NCBI GenBank assembly: GCA_947631915.1
Contig: CANRNC010000012.1
Location: 1-59,214, forward strand
Origin: an uncultured Clostridia bacterium
GTDB lineage: Bacteria; Bacillota; Clostridia; TANB77; CAG-508
Length of the DNA: 59,214 nucleotides
Reading direction: 5' to 3'
Shown: positions 1-9,215 of the stretch, one piece after another
How positions within the stretch are numbered: the stretch's first letter is position 1
Layout: each line of letters opens with the position of its first letter
The notes under the pieces: model-generated
The model's database searches: none
Told to the model about the DNA's origin: nothing
The model's input: only the letters and a program-made list of their open reading frames with translations
Made by a program: the position numbers and the translations under genes

Positions 1-152
1 AAATGGATAAAATATATATCTTATTAAATGGACAAATACAAGATTGTGGTACACATGAAGAATTAATGCAAAGAAATGATTTTTATAAAGAACTAGAATA
101 CCTTGAAAGAAAGGAAGAAACAGATGAAATATATTCTAAAGAAAAATACTAA
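1..152 (+). CDS. ABC transporter ATP-binding protein, C-terminal end (partial)
   Basis: The reading frame is open from the left edge to a TAA at 150-152. It ends in the typical tail of an ABC exporter ATPase: a D-loop/H-loop-distal segment (DKIYILLNGQ), then the THEELMQ motif that follows the last beta strand, then a charged tail. The visible 49 residues show only the end of the nucleotide-binding domain. The next gene starts inside this one (overlap 124-152), so the two are translationally coupled and probably form the two halves of a heterodimeric exporter. The substrate cannot be told from the sequence. Confidence 0.8.
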   Translation, partial: MDKIYILLNGQIQDCGTHEELMQRNDFYKELEYLERKEETDEIYSKEKY

Positions 153-1782
153 AATATTAATTCTAGTTGGAATTTCTATAATTATAGTTAATATTTTAAG
201 TGCATCACATCCATTAGTTATGAAAGGAATATTAGATATTAATGTAACAGAAAAAGAAGCTTTAATGAGATTGTTTATAACATATTTTATAATACATATC
301 ATTTTAGTACTAGCAAAAAACACAAGAAATAGCGTTATAAATAAAGCAATGTCAAAAATATTAAAAGATTTAAGAGAAAAATTATTTTGTCATGTATTAA
401 AATGGGATATGTCAACATATCAAAAATATAATTCATCAGAAATTTATACAAGATTAACGGCAGATATAGATAATGTGTCATCATTATTTTTAGGAACAAT
501 GCAAGTAGTATTAAATGATGTTGTATATATTATAACTATGGTAATTTTTATGTTTTTTGCAGATATAAAGTTAGCAATTATTGGAAGTGTTGCAATTTTA
601 TTAAATGCAATAGTTTCCTATATATTTACACATCAAGTAGCCAATTATAATAAAATAATTTTAGACAAAAGAGATAAAGAAAATAAACAATTTTCTGAAA
701 TGTATAACAAAAATAAATTAACCTTTTTATATGGATTACAAAAAAAGAATGAAGATAAAATATCCAAAACATTAGATGAAGAACTAGTTTATAGAAAAAA
801 ATTTATTTTTGTTGAAAGTTTTATTTACCCTCTTGCTGTAACAATACAGGCAATTGCAATTTATTTAATTTTAATTTATGTATTTCATATTAATATTACA
901 ATCCCTTTGGGAAGTATTTATCTTGTAATAAATTATATACAAAATTGTAGAACTCCTTTAAATGAAATATTTACAGAACTAGAAGAAATACAATCTTCTA
1001 GTATGTCATTAAAAAGAATTAATAAATTATTAAAAGAGCAAGGAGAAGAAGATATAGACATAGGAGAAATTGTAGAAGATTTAAAAGGCGATATTGAATT
1101 TGAAAATGTTTGTATGCAATATGGAGAAAATAAAGTATTACACAATATATCATTTATTATAAAAGAAGGTAATAAAGTAACAATAGCAGGAAAAACAGGT
1201 GTGGGTAAGACAACGTTGGCAAACATTCTTATGAGATTATATCCTATACAAAGTGGAAAAATATTAATTGGAGGAAGAAATATTCAAGAAATAAGAATAC
1301 AAGACATAAGGAAGAATATTTCTTATATTTCACAAACACCATATATATTAAATGATACATTAAAAAACAATATAATATTAGGAGATGAAACAATTACTGA
1401 TGAACAAATAAAAATTGTTGCAAATGAGATAGGGTTTGAAAAAGTTTTAGATAAATTTTCAAATGGATTGCAAGAAAAAATAGAAAAAAATAAATTATCA
1501 TATGGTCAACTTCAAATGATAGCCTTTTTAAGAGCAATTCTGCATAAAGCAAATATTTATATATTTGATGAGCCTACTTCAAATATAGATTTAAAAACTG
1601 AAGATAGGATCCAAAAGTTAATAGATAAGATAACTAAGGAAAGTACAGTAATTATAATAGCACATAGAAAATCTACTATAGAAAACTCTGACAAAATCAT
1701 TTACTTAAAAGATGGAAAAGTAGATATGATAGTAAATAAAGAGATAGTTGCTAAAACGTGCGAAAGTGAAAAAAGCATTTAA
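124..1782 (+). CDS. ABC transporter, permease fused to ATP-binding domain
   Basis: This is a 552-residue half-transporter of the exporter type. Residues 1 to about 300 hold about six hydrophobic segments. The ATPase domain follows, with Walker A GKTGVGKTT near residue 360, a degenerate signature LSYGQ near 457 (the usual second glycine is tyrosine) and Walker B IYIFDEPTSNID near 480, then the AHRKST switch histidine. A longer frame opens at a TTG at 103, but the ATG at 124 is preferred because AAAGGAAG lies just upstream. It overlaps the preceding ATPase tail by 29 bases, so the pair is likely a heterodimeric exporter. A peptide, lipid or drug substrate is possible; none is indicated. Confidence 0.85.
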   Translation: MKYILKKNTKILILVGISIIIVNILSASHPLVMKGILDINVTEKEALMRLFITYFIIHIILVLAKNTRNSVINKAMSKILKDLREKLFCHVLKWDMSTYQKYNSSEIYTRLTADIDNVSSLFLGTMQVVLNDVVYIITMVIFMFFADIKLAIIGSVAILLNAIVSYIFTHQVANYNKIILDKRDKENKQFSEMYNKNKLTFLYGLQKKNEDKISKTLDEELVYRKKFIFVESFIYPLAVTIQAIAIYLILIYVFHINITIPLGSIYLVINYIQNCRTPLNEIFTELEEIQSSSMSLKRINKLLKEQGEEDIDIGEIVEDLKGDIEFENVCMQYGENKVLHNISFIIKEGNKVTIAGKTGVGKTTLANILMRLYPIQSGKILIGGRNIQEIRIQDIRKNISYISQTPYILNDTLKNNIILGDETITDEQIKIVANEIGFEKVLDKFSNGLQEKIEKNKLSYGQLQMIAFLRAILHKANIYIFDEPTSNIDLKTEDRIQKLIDKITKESTVIIIAHRKSTIENSDKIIYLKDGKVDMIVNKEIVAKTCESEKSI

Positions 1783-1840
1783 AACTAAATAAATTCTTTA
1801 AAATTGTATAAAATATAATATATTTATTATACAAAATTGC

Positions 1841-1870
1841 TTGACTTTTTATAACAAAAAATTGTGTAAT
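1841..1870 (+). promoter_or_regulatory. sigma-A-type promoter of a candidate small RNA
   Basis: A TTGACT box (1841-1846), an 18-base spacer and TGTAAT (1865-1870). No open reading frame with a ribosome binding site follows. The next feature is a structured stretch ending in a hairpin. Confidence 0.45.
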
Positions 1871-1876
1871 AAATAT

Positions 1877-1980
1877 AGAAAGAAAATGTTTCTCGATTTA
1901 TGGTGGTGCGAGTAATTATTTCCAAATTGCAATTGCAAGTAGTATGCAGAAGACTGGCTCGAAAGAGCCAGTCTTTTGCA
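1877..1980 (+). ncRNA. candidate small structured RNA
   Basis: This stretch sits in the only gene-free interval longer than 300 bases (1783-2265). It follows a promoter-like sequence, is less AT-rich than its surroundings, and holds a CTCG/CGAG stem (around 1893-1912). It ends in a perfect 11-bp GC-rich hairpin with a GAAA tetraloop (1950-1975) followed by TTTT. A second perfect hairpin (1978-1999, stem GCAGTCAAA) follows at once. I do not recognise an RNA family. It could instead be a long leader RNA reaching the terminator at 2108. Confidence 0.3.
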
Positions 1981-2107
1981 GTCAAACTGATTTGACTGCG
2001 ATAGTTCATAAAAATAGTAGTTTTAACAGTATTAAATTAATTATTATTTGTATCAATCGTTAAGAGAATCAATGACGAGTCGTAAATATCTACGTCAATG
2101 GCACCAT

Positions 2108-2145
2108 AAAAAATCTCATAGCTCGTACTATGGGATTTTTTTAGT
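2108..2145 (+). terminator. intrinsic terminator
   Basis: A 14-bp stem (AAAAAATCTCATAG with CTATGGGATTTTTT, one G-U pair) around a 6-base loop, with the T-run inside and after the stem. It ends whatever is transcribed across 1870-2100 and isolates the next promoter. Confidence 0.75.
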
Positions 2146-2162
2146 TGGAATTTTTTTATAAT

Positions 2163-2191
2163 TTGCAATATTTATGTAAATGTGATATAAT
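2163..2191 (+). promoter_or_regulatory. sigma-A-type promoter
   Basis: TTGCAA (2163-2168), a 17-base spacer and a perfect TATAAT (2186-2191). It lies 75 bases upstream of the orphan gene at 2266 and fits its single-gene transcription. Confidence 0.7.
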
Positions 2192-2265
2192 TTTGAAGTA
2201 ACAAAAATCAGAAAAAAAGTCCAATTGCAAGTTCTATATGCGTATTGGCAAAAGGAGGAAAAAGC

Positions 2266-2670
2266 ATGACATTGTTAAAAGTATTCAACGAGGCACTCAA
2301 ACAGATTCCTGAAAAGGCAGATGAGTTGCTGAAAAAACTGGATGCGACAGAAAAATTGAATAAGGAGGAAAAAGCCCAAGCTACTGCAATTGTTCGGCAG
2401 CTTAAAAAGAAGGATATAATTGGAGAATTTCATTTATATCGTAATTATGTACTGATGAAATCATTGACCATTAGACTCTCTCCAGCTGAATGTGGCGTTA
2501 AGGATAGCGACACGTTTTCTGAAGAAACTACCGAAAAAGCAATTAAACACATGGAGAAACTAATACGCTATCTGAACAGCATTTCTAATGATATTCAATT
2601 CTCCTATGGTGGAGGACGGGAGGAGCCTGGTAACGAAATAGCTGAATTTATGATCGATTGGGTATTTTAA
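2266..2670 (+). CDS. hypothetical protein of atypical composition
   Basis: A 134-residue protein that I do not recognise. It looks soluble, with no signal peptide or membrane segment. The first half is Lys/Glu-rich and helical. A Gly-rich turn near the C-terminus (YGGGREE) precedes a hydrophobic end. The ATG at 2266 is chosen because AAAGGAGG (2250-2257) lies just upstream; a TTG further upstream would swallow that site. The gene stands alone between its own promoter and terminator. Base and codon use differ from its neighbours: it is more GC-rich and uses CAG, CTG, GCC and two CGG arginine codons (2395, 2617). That suggests recent acquisition or a different codon history. Confidence 0.7.
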   Translation: MTLLKVFNEALKQIPEKADELLKKLDATEKLNKEEKAQATAIVRQLKKKDIIGEFHLYRNYVLMKSLTIRLSPAECGVKDSDTFSEETTEKAIKHMEKLIRYLNSISNDIQFSYGGGREEPGNEIAEFMIDWVF

Positions 2671-2694
2671 GACATTAACAAATCTATGCTTTTT

Positions 2695-2735
2695 GAACAA
2701 TTCCTATACCGTTTGGTATAGGAATTGTTCTATTA
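2695..2735 (+). terminator. intrinsic terminator
   Basis: A perfect 16-bp stem (GAACAATTCCTATACC and its complement, 2695-2730) with a GTTT loop. Only a short T-poor tail follows, but the stem strength and its position after the gene support termination. Confidence 0.7.
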
Positions 2736-2759
2736 ATATAATAAATTTTAAGAAATGTA

Positions 2760-2789
2760 TTGCATTATATATAGTTTTTATGCTATAAT
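2760..2789 (+). promoter_or_regulatory. promoter of the rpsB operon
   Basis: TTGCAT (2760-2765), an 18-base spacer and a perfect TATAAT (2784-2789). The untranslated leader to rpsB is about 100 bases and could carry S2 autoregulation, as ribosomal operons often do. I could not assign a defined leader fold. Confidence 0.65.
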
Positions 2790-2898
2790 ATCCAAGGTAA
2801 AAAATATGCACATATGATTAGCTTATATAGGTGCTTAAAAAAGTTTGTATAAGTGTTTGAAATCTTATGGAAGCTAAAACTAAAAGGAGGAATTTAAA

Positions 2899-3684
2899 AT
2901 GGCAGTAGTTGCAATGAAACAATTACTAGAAGCTGGTGTTCATTTCGGACATCAAACAAGAAGATGGAATCCTAAAATGGCTGAATATATATATCAAGCT
3001 AGAAATGGTATCCATATTATCGATTTACAAAAGACATCTAAAAAAATTGATGAGGCTTATGAATTTATTAGAGAACAAGTAGAAGAAGGAAAGACAGTTC
3101 TATTTGTTGGAACTAAAAAGCAAGCACAAGAATGTATGAAAGAAGCTGCATTAATGTGTGATATGTACTATGTTGATCAAAGATGGCTAGGTGGAATGCT
3201 TACAAATTTTGAAACAATTAAAGCAAGAGTACAAAGATTAAAAGATTTAGAAAAGATGCAAGAAGATGGAACTTTTGATGTTTTGCCTAAAAAAGAAGTT
3301 ATAGGTTTAAAGAAAGAGATGGAAAAACTAGAAAAGAATCTTGGTGGTATAAAAGAAATGAATGAATTACCAGGAGTTATATTCATAGTAGATCCAAATA
3401 AAGAAAGAACAGCTATATTGGAAGCTAAAAAATTGAATATACCTGTAGTTGGTATTGTTGATACAAACTGTTCACCAGAAGATGTAAATTATCCAATACC
3501 AGGAAATGATGATGCTATACGTTCAGTAAAACTAATAGCAACAGTTATGGCAAATGCAGTTATTGAAGCTAAACAAGGTGAAGTTATTGGTACAGAAGGA
3601 TTATTTGCAGATGAAAATGAAAATGCAGAGCAAAGTATGGAAGAAGTAGTTGCAAATAGTGAAGAGAATAATGAGGAAGCATAA
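2899..3684 (+). CDS. rpsB: 30S ribosomal protein S2
   Basis: A 261-residue S2 of the small ribosomal subunit. It opens with the family signature ([20 protein letters not shown]), contains [14 protein letters not shown] and ends in an acidic Glu/Asn-rich tail after the conserved core. An AAAGGAGG site lies 9 bases upstream of the ATG. Together with tsf and the downstream pyrH-frr-uppS-cdsA genes this is the classical bacterial translation/envelope operon. A hairpin between rpsB and tsf suggests partial attenuation. Confidence 0.98.
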   Translation: MAVVAMKQLLEAGVHFGHQTRRWNPKMAEYIYQARNGIHIIDLQKTSKKIDEAYEFIREQVEEGKTVLFVGTKKQAQECMKEAALMCDMYYVDQRWLGGMLTNFETIKARVQRLKDLEKMQEDGTFDVLPKKEVIGLKKEMEKLEKNLGGIKEMNELPGVIFIVDPNKERTAILEAKKLNIPVVGIVDTNCSPEDVNYPIPGNDDAIRSVKLIATVMANAVIEAKQGEVIGTEGLFADENENAEQSMEEVVANSEENNEEA

Positions 3685-3729
3685 AATTACTATAAATAAT
3701 AAATAATAATAAGGAAAATTTTAATAGGG

Positions 3730-3760
3730 GGGTCGACACCCAATGTCGACCCTTCATTTT
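3730..3760 (+). terminator. intercistronic hairpin, possible attenuator
   Basis: A perfect 9-bp GC-rich stem (GGGTCGACA/TGTCGACCC, 3730-3752) followed by TTCATTTT, between rpsB and tsf. It is probably a leaky terminator or an mRNA-stability element that sets the S2 to EF-Ts ratio. Confidence 0.6.
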
Positions 3761-3789
3761 AGAAAAAATAGAAGGAAGGATTGATGATA

Positions 3790-4674
3790 ATGGCTATTAC
3801 AGCAGCACAAGTAATGGAATTAAGAAAAAAGACAGATGCAGGAATGATGGAATGTAAAAAAGTTTTGACAGAAACTGATGGAGATATGGAAAAAGCAATG
3901 GAACTTCTTCGCGAAAGAGGAATTACAAAAGCAGCTAAAAAGGCAGATAGGATTGCTGCAGAAGGTGTAGTTACAGCATACATTTCAGAAGATAGAAAAA
4001 CAGGAGCAGTTGTTGAAGTTAATGCAGAAACAGACTTTGTTGCTCAAAATGCTGAATTTAAGGGATTTGCAGAGGATGTAGCAAAACAAATTGTTACAAA
4101 TAATCCAAAAGATGTTGAGGAATTATTAACTCAATCATCTATTTCAGATCCATCTAAAACTGTAAAAGATGTTCTTACAGAGAAAATTGCTAAAATTGGT
4201 GAGAATCTTTCTGTAAGAAGATTTGCAAGATTTACTTCTAATGGTATTGTAGCAAAATATATTCATGGTGATGGTAAAATTGGAGTTCTAGTTTCTATGG
4301 AAAATGCAGACGAAGAACTTGCAAAGGATGTATGTATGCAAATAGCTGCTGCTAAAGCAGAATTTATTAATAGAGAAGATGTTCCAGATGAAAGATTAAA
4401 TAAAGAAATGGAAATACTAAAGGTTCAAGCTATGAATGAAGGAAAACCAGAGGCAATAGCTGAAAAAGTAGTTCAAGGGAGACTAGGAAAATTCTATGAA
4501 GAGATTTGTCTAGTAGAACAAGCATTTGTAAAAAATCCAGATATAAAGATAAAAGATTTACTTGCTTCTAAAAAAGCAAGTGTATTAGAATTTGCAAGAT
4601 TTGAAAAAGGTGAAGGCATCGAGAAAAAAGAAGAAAATTTTGCAGACGAAGTAAAAAAACAATTGAATCAATAA
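3790..4674 (+). CDS. tsf: translation elongation factor Ts
   Basis: A 294-residue guanine-nucleotide exchange factor for EF-Tu. It shows the N-terminal UBA-like segment (MAITAAQVMELRKKTDAGMM), the TDFVAQN motif that contacts EF-Tu, and two dimerisation-type repeats. Starts at 3781 (TTG) and 3784 (ATG) are in frame, but 3790 gives the family N-terminus and good spacing from AAGGAAGG. The gene follows rpsB in the conserved order. Confidence 0.97.
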   Translation: MAITAAQVMELRKKTDAGMMECKKVLTETDGDMEKAMELLRERGITKAAKKADRIAAEGVVTAYISEDRKTGAVVEVNAETDFVAQNAEFKGFAEDVAKQIVTNNPKDVEELLTQSSISDPSKTVKDVLTEKIAKIGENLSVRRFARFTSNGIVAKYIHGDGKIGVLVSMENADEELAKDVCMQIAAAKAEFINREDVPDERLNKEMEILKVQAMNEGKPEAIAEKVVQGRLGKFYEEICLVEQAFVKNPDIKIKDLLASKKASVLEFARFEKGEGIEKKEENFADEVKKQLNQ

Positions 4675-4680
4675 TATAGG

Positions 4681-4704
4681 AGAGCTTAATGGCTCTTCTT
4701 TTTT
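4681..4704 (+). terminator. weak intrinsic terminator
   Basis: A short AGAGC/GCTCT stem followed by TTCTTTTTT, just after tsf. It may only attenuate transcription into carA. Confidence 0.45.
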
Positions 4705-4736
4705 GCAACAATTTATGTAAATGGGAGAGGTAATAT

Positions 4737-5805
4737 ATGGAAACAGGATATTTGGTTTTAGAAAATGGAGATATTTTTGAAGGAAAAAGAATAGGTGCGA
4801 ACAAGGATGCTCTATGTGAAGTGGTATTTAATACTTCAATGACAGGATATTTAGAAATTTTTACAGATCCATCTTATGCTGGACAAGGAGTTACATTAAC
4901 ATATCCATTAATAGGTAATTATGGAATAATAACTAATGATGCGGAATCACGTAAAATTTGGATAAAAGCTGTTTTTATACATGAATTAGCAGAGATTGAG
5001 AGTAATTTTAGAGCAGAGACTAATTTAGATGATTATTTAAGAGAAAACGATATACCACGGACTAATGAATGTCAATACTAGAAAATTAACAAAATTATTA
5101 CGAGATTATGGTACAATGAGAGGAAAACTAGTATCTAATAAATCAAATTTAGATGACATATTAAAAGAAATAAAGGAGTATACTTTTCCAAATGTAGTAG
5201 GTGAAGTTTCAAATAAGCGAATAAGGAAATTTGGAGAAGGTAGTAAACAGATAGCATTAATAGATTTTGGATGCAAAGAGAATATAATAAAATCGCTAGT
5301 TGATAGAGATTGTACTGTGACAGCTTTTCCACAAGATATATCAGCAGAGAGCATAATTGAAGGAAATTTTGATGGGATTCTTTTATCAAATGGACCAGGA
5401 AATCCAGAAGACTGCAAAATTGCAATAGAAAATATTAAAAAATTATATAAAACAGATATACCGATAATGGGAATTTGTTTAGGACATCAATTGATGGCAT
5501 TAGCAACCGGAGCTACTACTGCAAAACTAAAATATGGTCATAGAGGACCTAATCACCCTGTAAAAGAATTGAAAACAGGAAGAATTTTTATTACTTCTCA
5601 AAATCATGGATACTATGTAAAAGAAGATTCAATAAATAAAGATATTGCTGAAGTATCATATGTAAATGTAAATGATGGAACAATAGAAGGATTAGATTAT
5701 AAAAACAAAAATATCTTCACAATACAATTTCATCCAGAGGCTTGTCCAGGACCACAAGACTGTGCACATCTATTTGATAGGTTTTTAGAAATGTGTAGTG
5801 ATTAA
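4737..5805 (+). CDS. carA: carbamoyl-phosphate synthase small subunit, with a +1 frame change at CGG
   Basis: This is the glutaminase subunit that feeds ammonia to CarB for pyrimidine and arginine synthesis. The N-terminal domain (METGYLVLENGDIFEG through FNTSMTGYLEIFTDPSY) reads in one frame for 107 codons up to a CGG at 5058. In that frame TAG follows six codons later. Skipping the C gives ...IPGLMNVNTRKLTKLL and 248 more residues to 5805, including the class I glutaminase domain with the nucleophile in GICLGHQL and the HPEA motif. The total of 355 residues is normal for CarA. Apart from the one base the gene looks intact and selected. It is either recoded, a very recent mutation, or a sequence error; the recurrence of the same pattern elsewhere favours recoding. 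Confidence 0.9.
5058..5060 (+). other. proposed +1 recoding site: CGG in carA
   Basis: The in-frame context is ATA CCA CGG ACT, with TAG at 5079-5081. Reading CCA then GGA (5059-5061) restores the frame and supplies the glycine expected in the family IPG motif. Confidence 0.75.
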
Positions 5806-5914
5806 AGTAAAAAATATGTGTAGTAAATCTTTGCGTAAGCATTGATTTTACAATAGAATAGATGATATATTCCAAAATATTAAACAATAATAAAGAAAGG
5901 AATGAAATAATACT

Positions 5915-8900
5915 ATGCCAAAAAATGAAAAAATAAAAAAAGTATTAGTTATTGGTTCAGGACCTATTATAATAGGACAAGCAGCAGAATTTGACTATGC
6001 AGGTACACAAGCATGTGTAGAATTAAAAAAAGAAGGATTAGAAGTAGTATTAGTCAATTCAAATCCTGCAACAATAATGACAGATAAAAACATGGCAGAT
6101 AAGATATATATAGAACCACTTACTGTTAAAACAGTTAAGAAAATAATTGAAAAGGAAAATCCAGATAGTATTTTACCAAACTTGGGAGGACAAACGGGTC
6201 TTAATATTGCAATGGAACTTGCCGAATCAGGATATTTACAAGAGAAAGGAGTAAAACTTTTAGGAACATCACCCGAAGGGATAAAAAATGCTGAAGACAG
6301 GCAGGCTTTTAAAGATATGATGGAATCAATTAATGAGCCATGTATTGCAAGTAAAGTAGTAACAGACTTACAGTCAGGACTAGAATTTGCAAGAGAAATT
6401 GGACTACCTGTAATTATTAGACCTGCATATACATTAGGAGGAACAGGAGGAGGAATTGCTTACACAGAAGCTCAATTTAATGAAATATGTGAAAGTGGTT
6501 TGAGACTTTCAAGAGTACATCAAGTTTTAGTAGAAAAATGTATTTCAGGATGGAAAGAAATAGAATATGAGGTAATTAGAGATAGTAAAGGTAATTGTAT
6601 TACAGTATGCAATATGGAAAATATTGATCCTGTTGGAGTTCACACGGGAGATAGTATTGTTGTTGCACCTTCACAAACATTGTCAGATAAAGAATATCAA
6701 ATGTTAAGAAGTTCAGCTATAAAAATTATATCAGCATTAAAAATTGAGGGAGGATGCAATGTACAATTTGCACTAAATCCTAATAGCTTTGAGTATGCAG
6801 TAATTGAAGTAAATCCTAGAGTTAGTCGTTCTTCTGCATTAGCATCAAAAGCTACAGGGTATCCTATAGCAAAGGTAGCTGCAAAGATAGCAATAGGATA
6901 TACTTTAGATGAAATAAAAAATGCTGTAACAGGAAAGACTTATGCTTGTTTTGAACCAGTATTAGATTATGTTGTAGTGAAGATACCTAAATGGCCATTT
7001 AGTAAGTTCCTAACTGCTGACCGTAATCTAGGAACTCAAATGAAAGCTACAGGAGAAGTTATGGCGATAGCACCTACTTTAGAAGCAGGGCTTATGAAAG
7101 CAATACGTTCATTAGAAGAAAATATTGATAGTTTAATTTTACCTAAATTAAGTATATATTCTAATGAAGAAATTAGAGAAGAATTAAAGAAAGTAAATAA
7201 TGAAAGAATATGGGTTATTGCAGAAAATTTAAGACGTGGAATGACAATAGAACAAATACATGAAATAACTAAAATAGATAAATTTTTCATAAGTAAAATC
7301 AATAATTTAGTAAATATTGAAAAGGAATTGCAAAGTTCTAAATTAGATGCTGATTCTATAAGAAAAGCAAAAAAATATGGATATACTGATAAAGTAATAT
7401 CCAATTTAACAAAAGCAAGAATTGAAGATATAAGGAAGATAAGAGAAGATAACAACATAGTAGCTAATTTTAAAATGGTTGACACTTGTGCTGCAGAATT
7501 TGAAGCTACAACACCATATTATTATTCAAGTTATGATGAAGATAATGAGGCTGACAAAAAAACAGATAAACAAAAAGTAGTAGTATTAGGTTCTGGGCCA
7601 ATTAGAATTGGACAAGGAATAGAATTTGATTATTGTAGTGTTCATGCAGTATGGGCATTAAAGAAGAAAGGATTTGAAACAATTATTGTTAATAATAACC
7701 CAGAGACAGTAAGTACAGATTTTGACATAGCGGATAAACTTTATTTTGAACCATTAACTCCTGAAGATGTAGAAAATATCATAAATGTAGAGAAACCTTA
7801 TGGTGCCATAGTTCAATTTGGCGGACAAACAGCTATCAAATTAACTAAAGCATTAAAAGAGATGGGAGTTAAGATTTTAGGTACTTCAGAAGAGAATATG
7901 GACAGAGCAGAAGATAGAGAACTTTTTGATCAAGTTTTAAACAATTGTAACATAACTAGACCACAGGGAGGAACAGTATATACAGTTGCAGAAGCAAAAG
8001 AGGTAGCTAATAGGCTAGGATATCCTGTACTTGTTAGACCTTCATACGTTCTTGGTGGACAAGGTATGGCAATTGCATACGATGATTCTGATATTGAAAA
8101 ACTTATAGAAGAAATAAATAAAATAGCACAAGAACATCCAATATTAGTTGATAAATATATTATGGGAAAAGAAATTGAAGTAGATGCAATTTGCGATGGA
8201 GAAGATGTATTAATTCCGGGTATTATGGAATTACTAGAAAGAACAGGAGTACATTCTGGAGATAGTATTTCAGTTTATCCAACACAAAATGTAAATAAAG
8301 AATCAGCTGATAAAATAGTTGAATATACAAAATTGCTAGCGAAAGAATTAAATATAATTGGAATGATGAATATTCAATTCATATTACAAAATAACGAAGT
8401 ATATATAATTGAAGTAAATCCTCGTTCAAGTAGAACAGTGCCTTACATAAGTAAAGTTACAAATTTACCAGTAATTGATATTGCAACAAGAGTAATATTT
8501 GGAGAAAAATTAAAAGATATGAAATATGGAACAGGAGTATATAAACGTAGCGAATATGTAGCAATTAAAATGCCTGTATTCTCATTTGAAAAGATTAAAA
8601 ATGCTGATACAAGTCTAGGACCTGAAATGAAATCAACAGGAGAAGTTTTAGGAGTAGCAAAGAACTTTACAGATGCAATCGTTAAAGCTTTTATTGCAAG
8701 TGGAGTTAATATACCACAAGAAGGAAATATATTAATAACAGTAAGAGATAAAGATAAACAAGAAGTATTGCCATTAGCAAAAAAACTTTATAATAGAGGA
8801 TTTAAAATTTATGCTACTAAAGGAACTTCAGCATTTTTGAAACAAAATGGAATAGAAACTAATGTATTAGAAAAAATCTGGGAAGGAGCTGAGAGTATAC

Positions 8901-9115
8901 CAAATCTAGTTGAAGCAGGTAAAATCAACTTTATAATCAATACACCTACAAAAGGAAAAGAATCTAGTAGAGATGGATTTAAGATAAGACGTTTAGCAGT
9001 TGAATGTAAAATACCTTGTTTTACATCACTTGATACAGCTAATGCTTTATATGATGCTATAGAAGATACGAAAACAGAAGAAGAAATAGAGGTAGTTGAT
9101 ATAACTGAAGTATAG
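5915..9115 (+). CDS. carB: carbamoyl-phosphate synthase large subunit
   Basis: A 1066-residue synthetase making carbamoyl phosphate from bicarbonate, ammonia and two ATP. It shows two homologous ATP-grasp halves, each opening with a GSGP(I)-x-IGQ motif (residues about 14 and 560) and with a glycine-rich loop (GGTGGG near 175; GGQGMA near 715). An oligomerisation segment lies between them and an MGS-like allosteric domain forms the last 130 residues. Full length and uninterrupted. It lies 109 bases after carA, with AAAGGAATG upstream, so it is probably co-transcribed. Its intact state argues that carA is also needed. Confidence 0.97.
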   Translation: MPKNEKIKKVLVIGSGPIIIGQAAEFDYAGTQACVELKKEGLEVVLVNSNPATIMTDKNMADKIYIEPLTVKTVKKIIEKENPDSILPNLGGQTGLNIAMELAESGYLQEKGVKLLGTSPEGIKNAEDRQAFKDMMESINEPCIASKVVTDLQSGLEFAREIGLPVIIRPAYTLGGTGGGIAYTEAQFNEICESGLRLSRVHQVLVEKCISGWKEIEYEVIRDSKGNCITVCNMENIDPVGVHTGDSIVVAPSQTLSDKEYQMLRSSAIKIISALKIEGGCNVQFALNPNSFEYAVIEVNPRVSRSSALASKATGYPIAKVAAKIAIGYTLDEIKNAVTGKTYACFEPVLDYVVVKIPKWPFSKFLTADRNLGTQMKATGEVMAIAPTLEAGLMKAIRSLEENIDSLILPKLSIYSNEEIREELKKVNNERIWVIAENLRRGMTIEQIHEITKIDKFFISKINNLVNIEKELQSSKLDADSIRKAKKYGYTDKVISNLTKARIEDIRKIREDNNIVANFKMVDTCAAEFEATTPYYYSSYDEDNEADKKTDKQKVVVLGSGPIRIGQGIEFDYCSVHAVWALKKKGFETIIVNNNPETVSTDFDIADKLYFEPLTPEDVENIINVEKPYGAIVQFGGQTAIKLTKALKEMGVKILGTSEENMDRAEDRELFDQVLNNCNITRPQGGTVYTVAEAKEVANRLGYPVLVRPSYVLGGQGMAIAYDDSDIEKLIEEINKIAQEHPILVDKYIMGKEIEVDAICDGEDVLIPGIMELLERTGVHSGDSISVYPTQNVNKESADKIVEYTKLLAKELNIIGMMNIQFILQNNEVYIIEVNPRSSRTVPYISKVTNLPVIDIATRVIFGEKLKDMKYGTGVYKRSEYVAIKMPVFSFEKIKNADTSLGPEMKSTGEVLGVAKNFTDAIVKAFIASGVNIPQEGNILITVRDKDKQEVLPLAKKLYNRGFKIYATKGTSAFLKQNGIETNVLEKIWEGAESIPNLVEAGKINFIINTPTKGKESSRDGFKIRRLAVECKIPCFTSLDTANALYDAIEDTKTEEEIEVVDITEV

Positions 9116-9215
9116 AATTATTAAAATAATAAATAAAAATTTTTTATAAAAATTAACAAATTTTAATTAATATATGATAGAATAATAAACATATTAATAA
9201 AAAGGGGAGAGAAAT

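Noticed and set aside
1827-2009. Minus-strand open frame of 60 codons in the gene-free interval
   Set aside because: No ribosome binding site. It runs through the two hairpins, and its composition is that of structured non-coding DNA.
5058-5060. prfB-like P-site slippage
   Set aside because: No CUU-type slippery codon, no in-frame UGA at the site and no internal Shine-Dalgarno at fixed distance.
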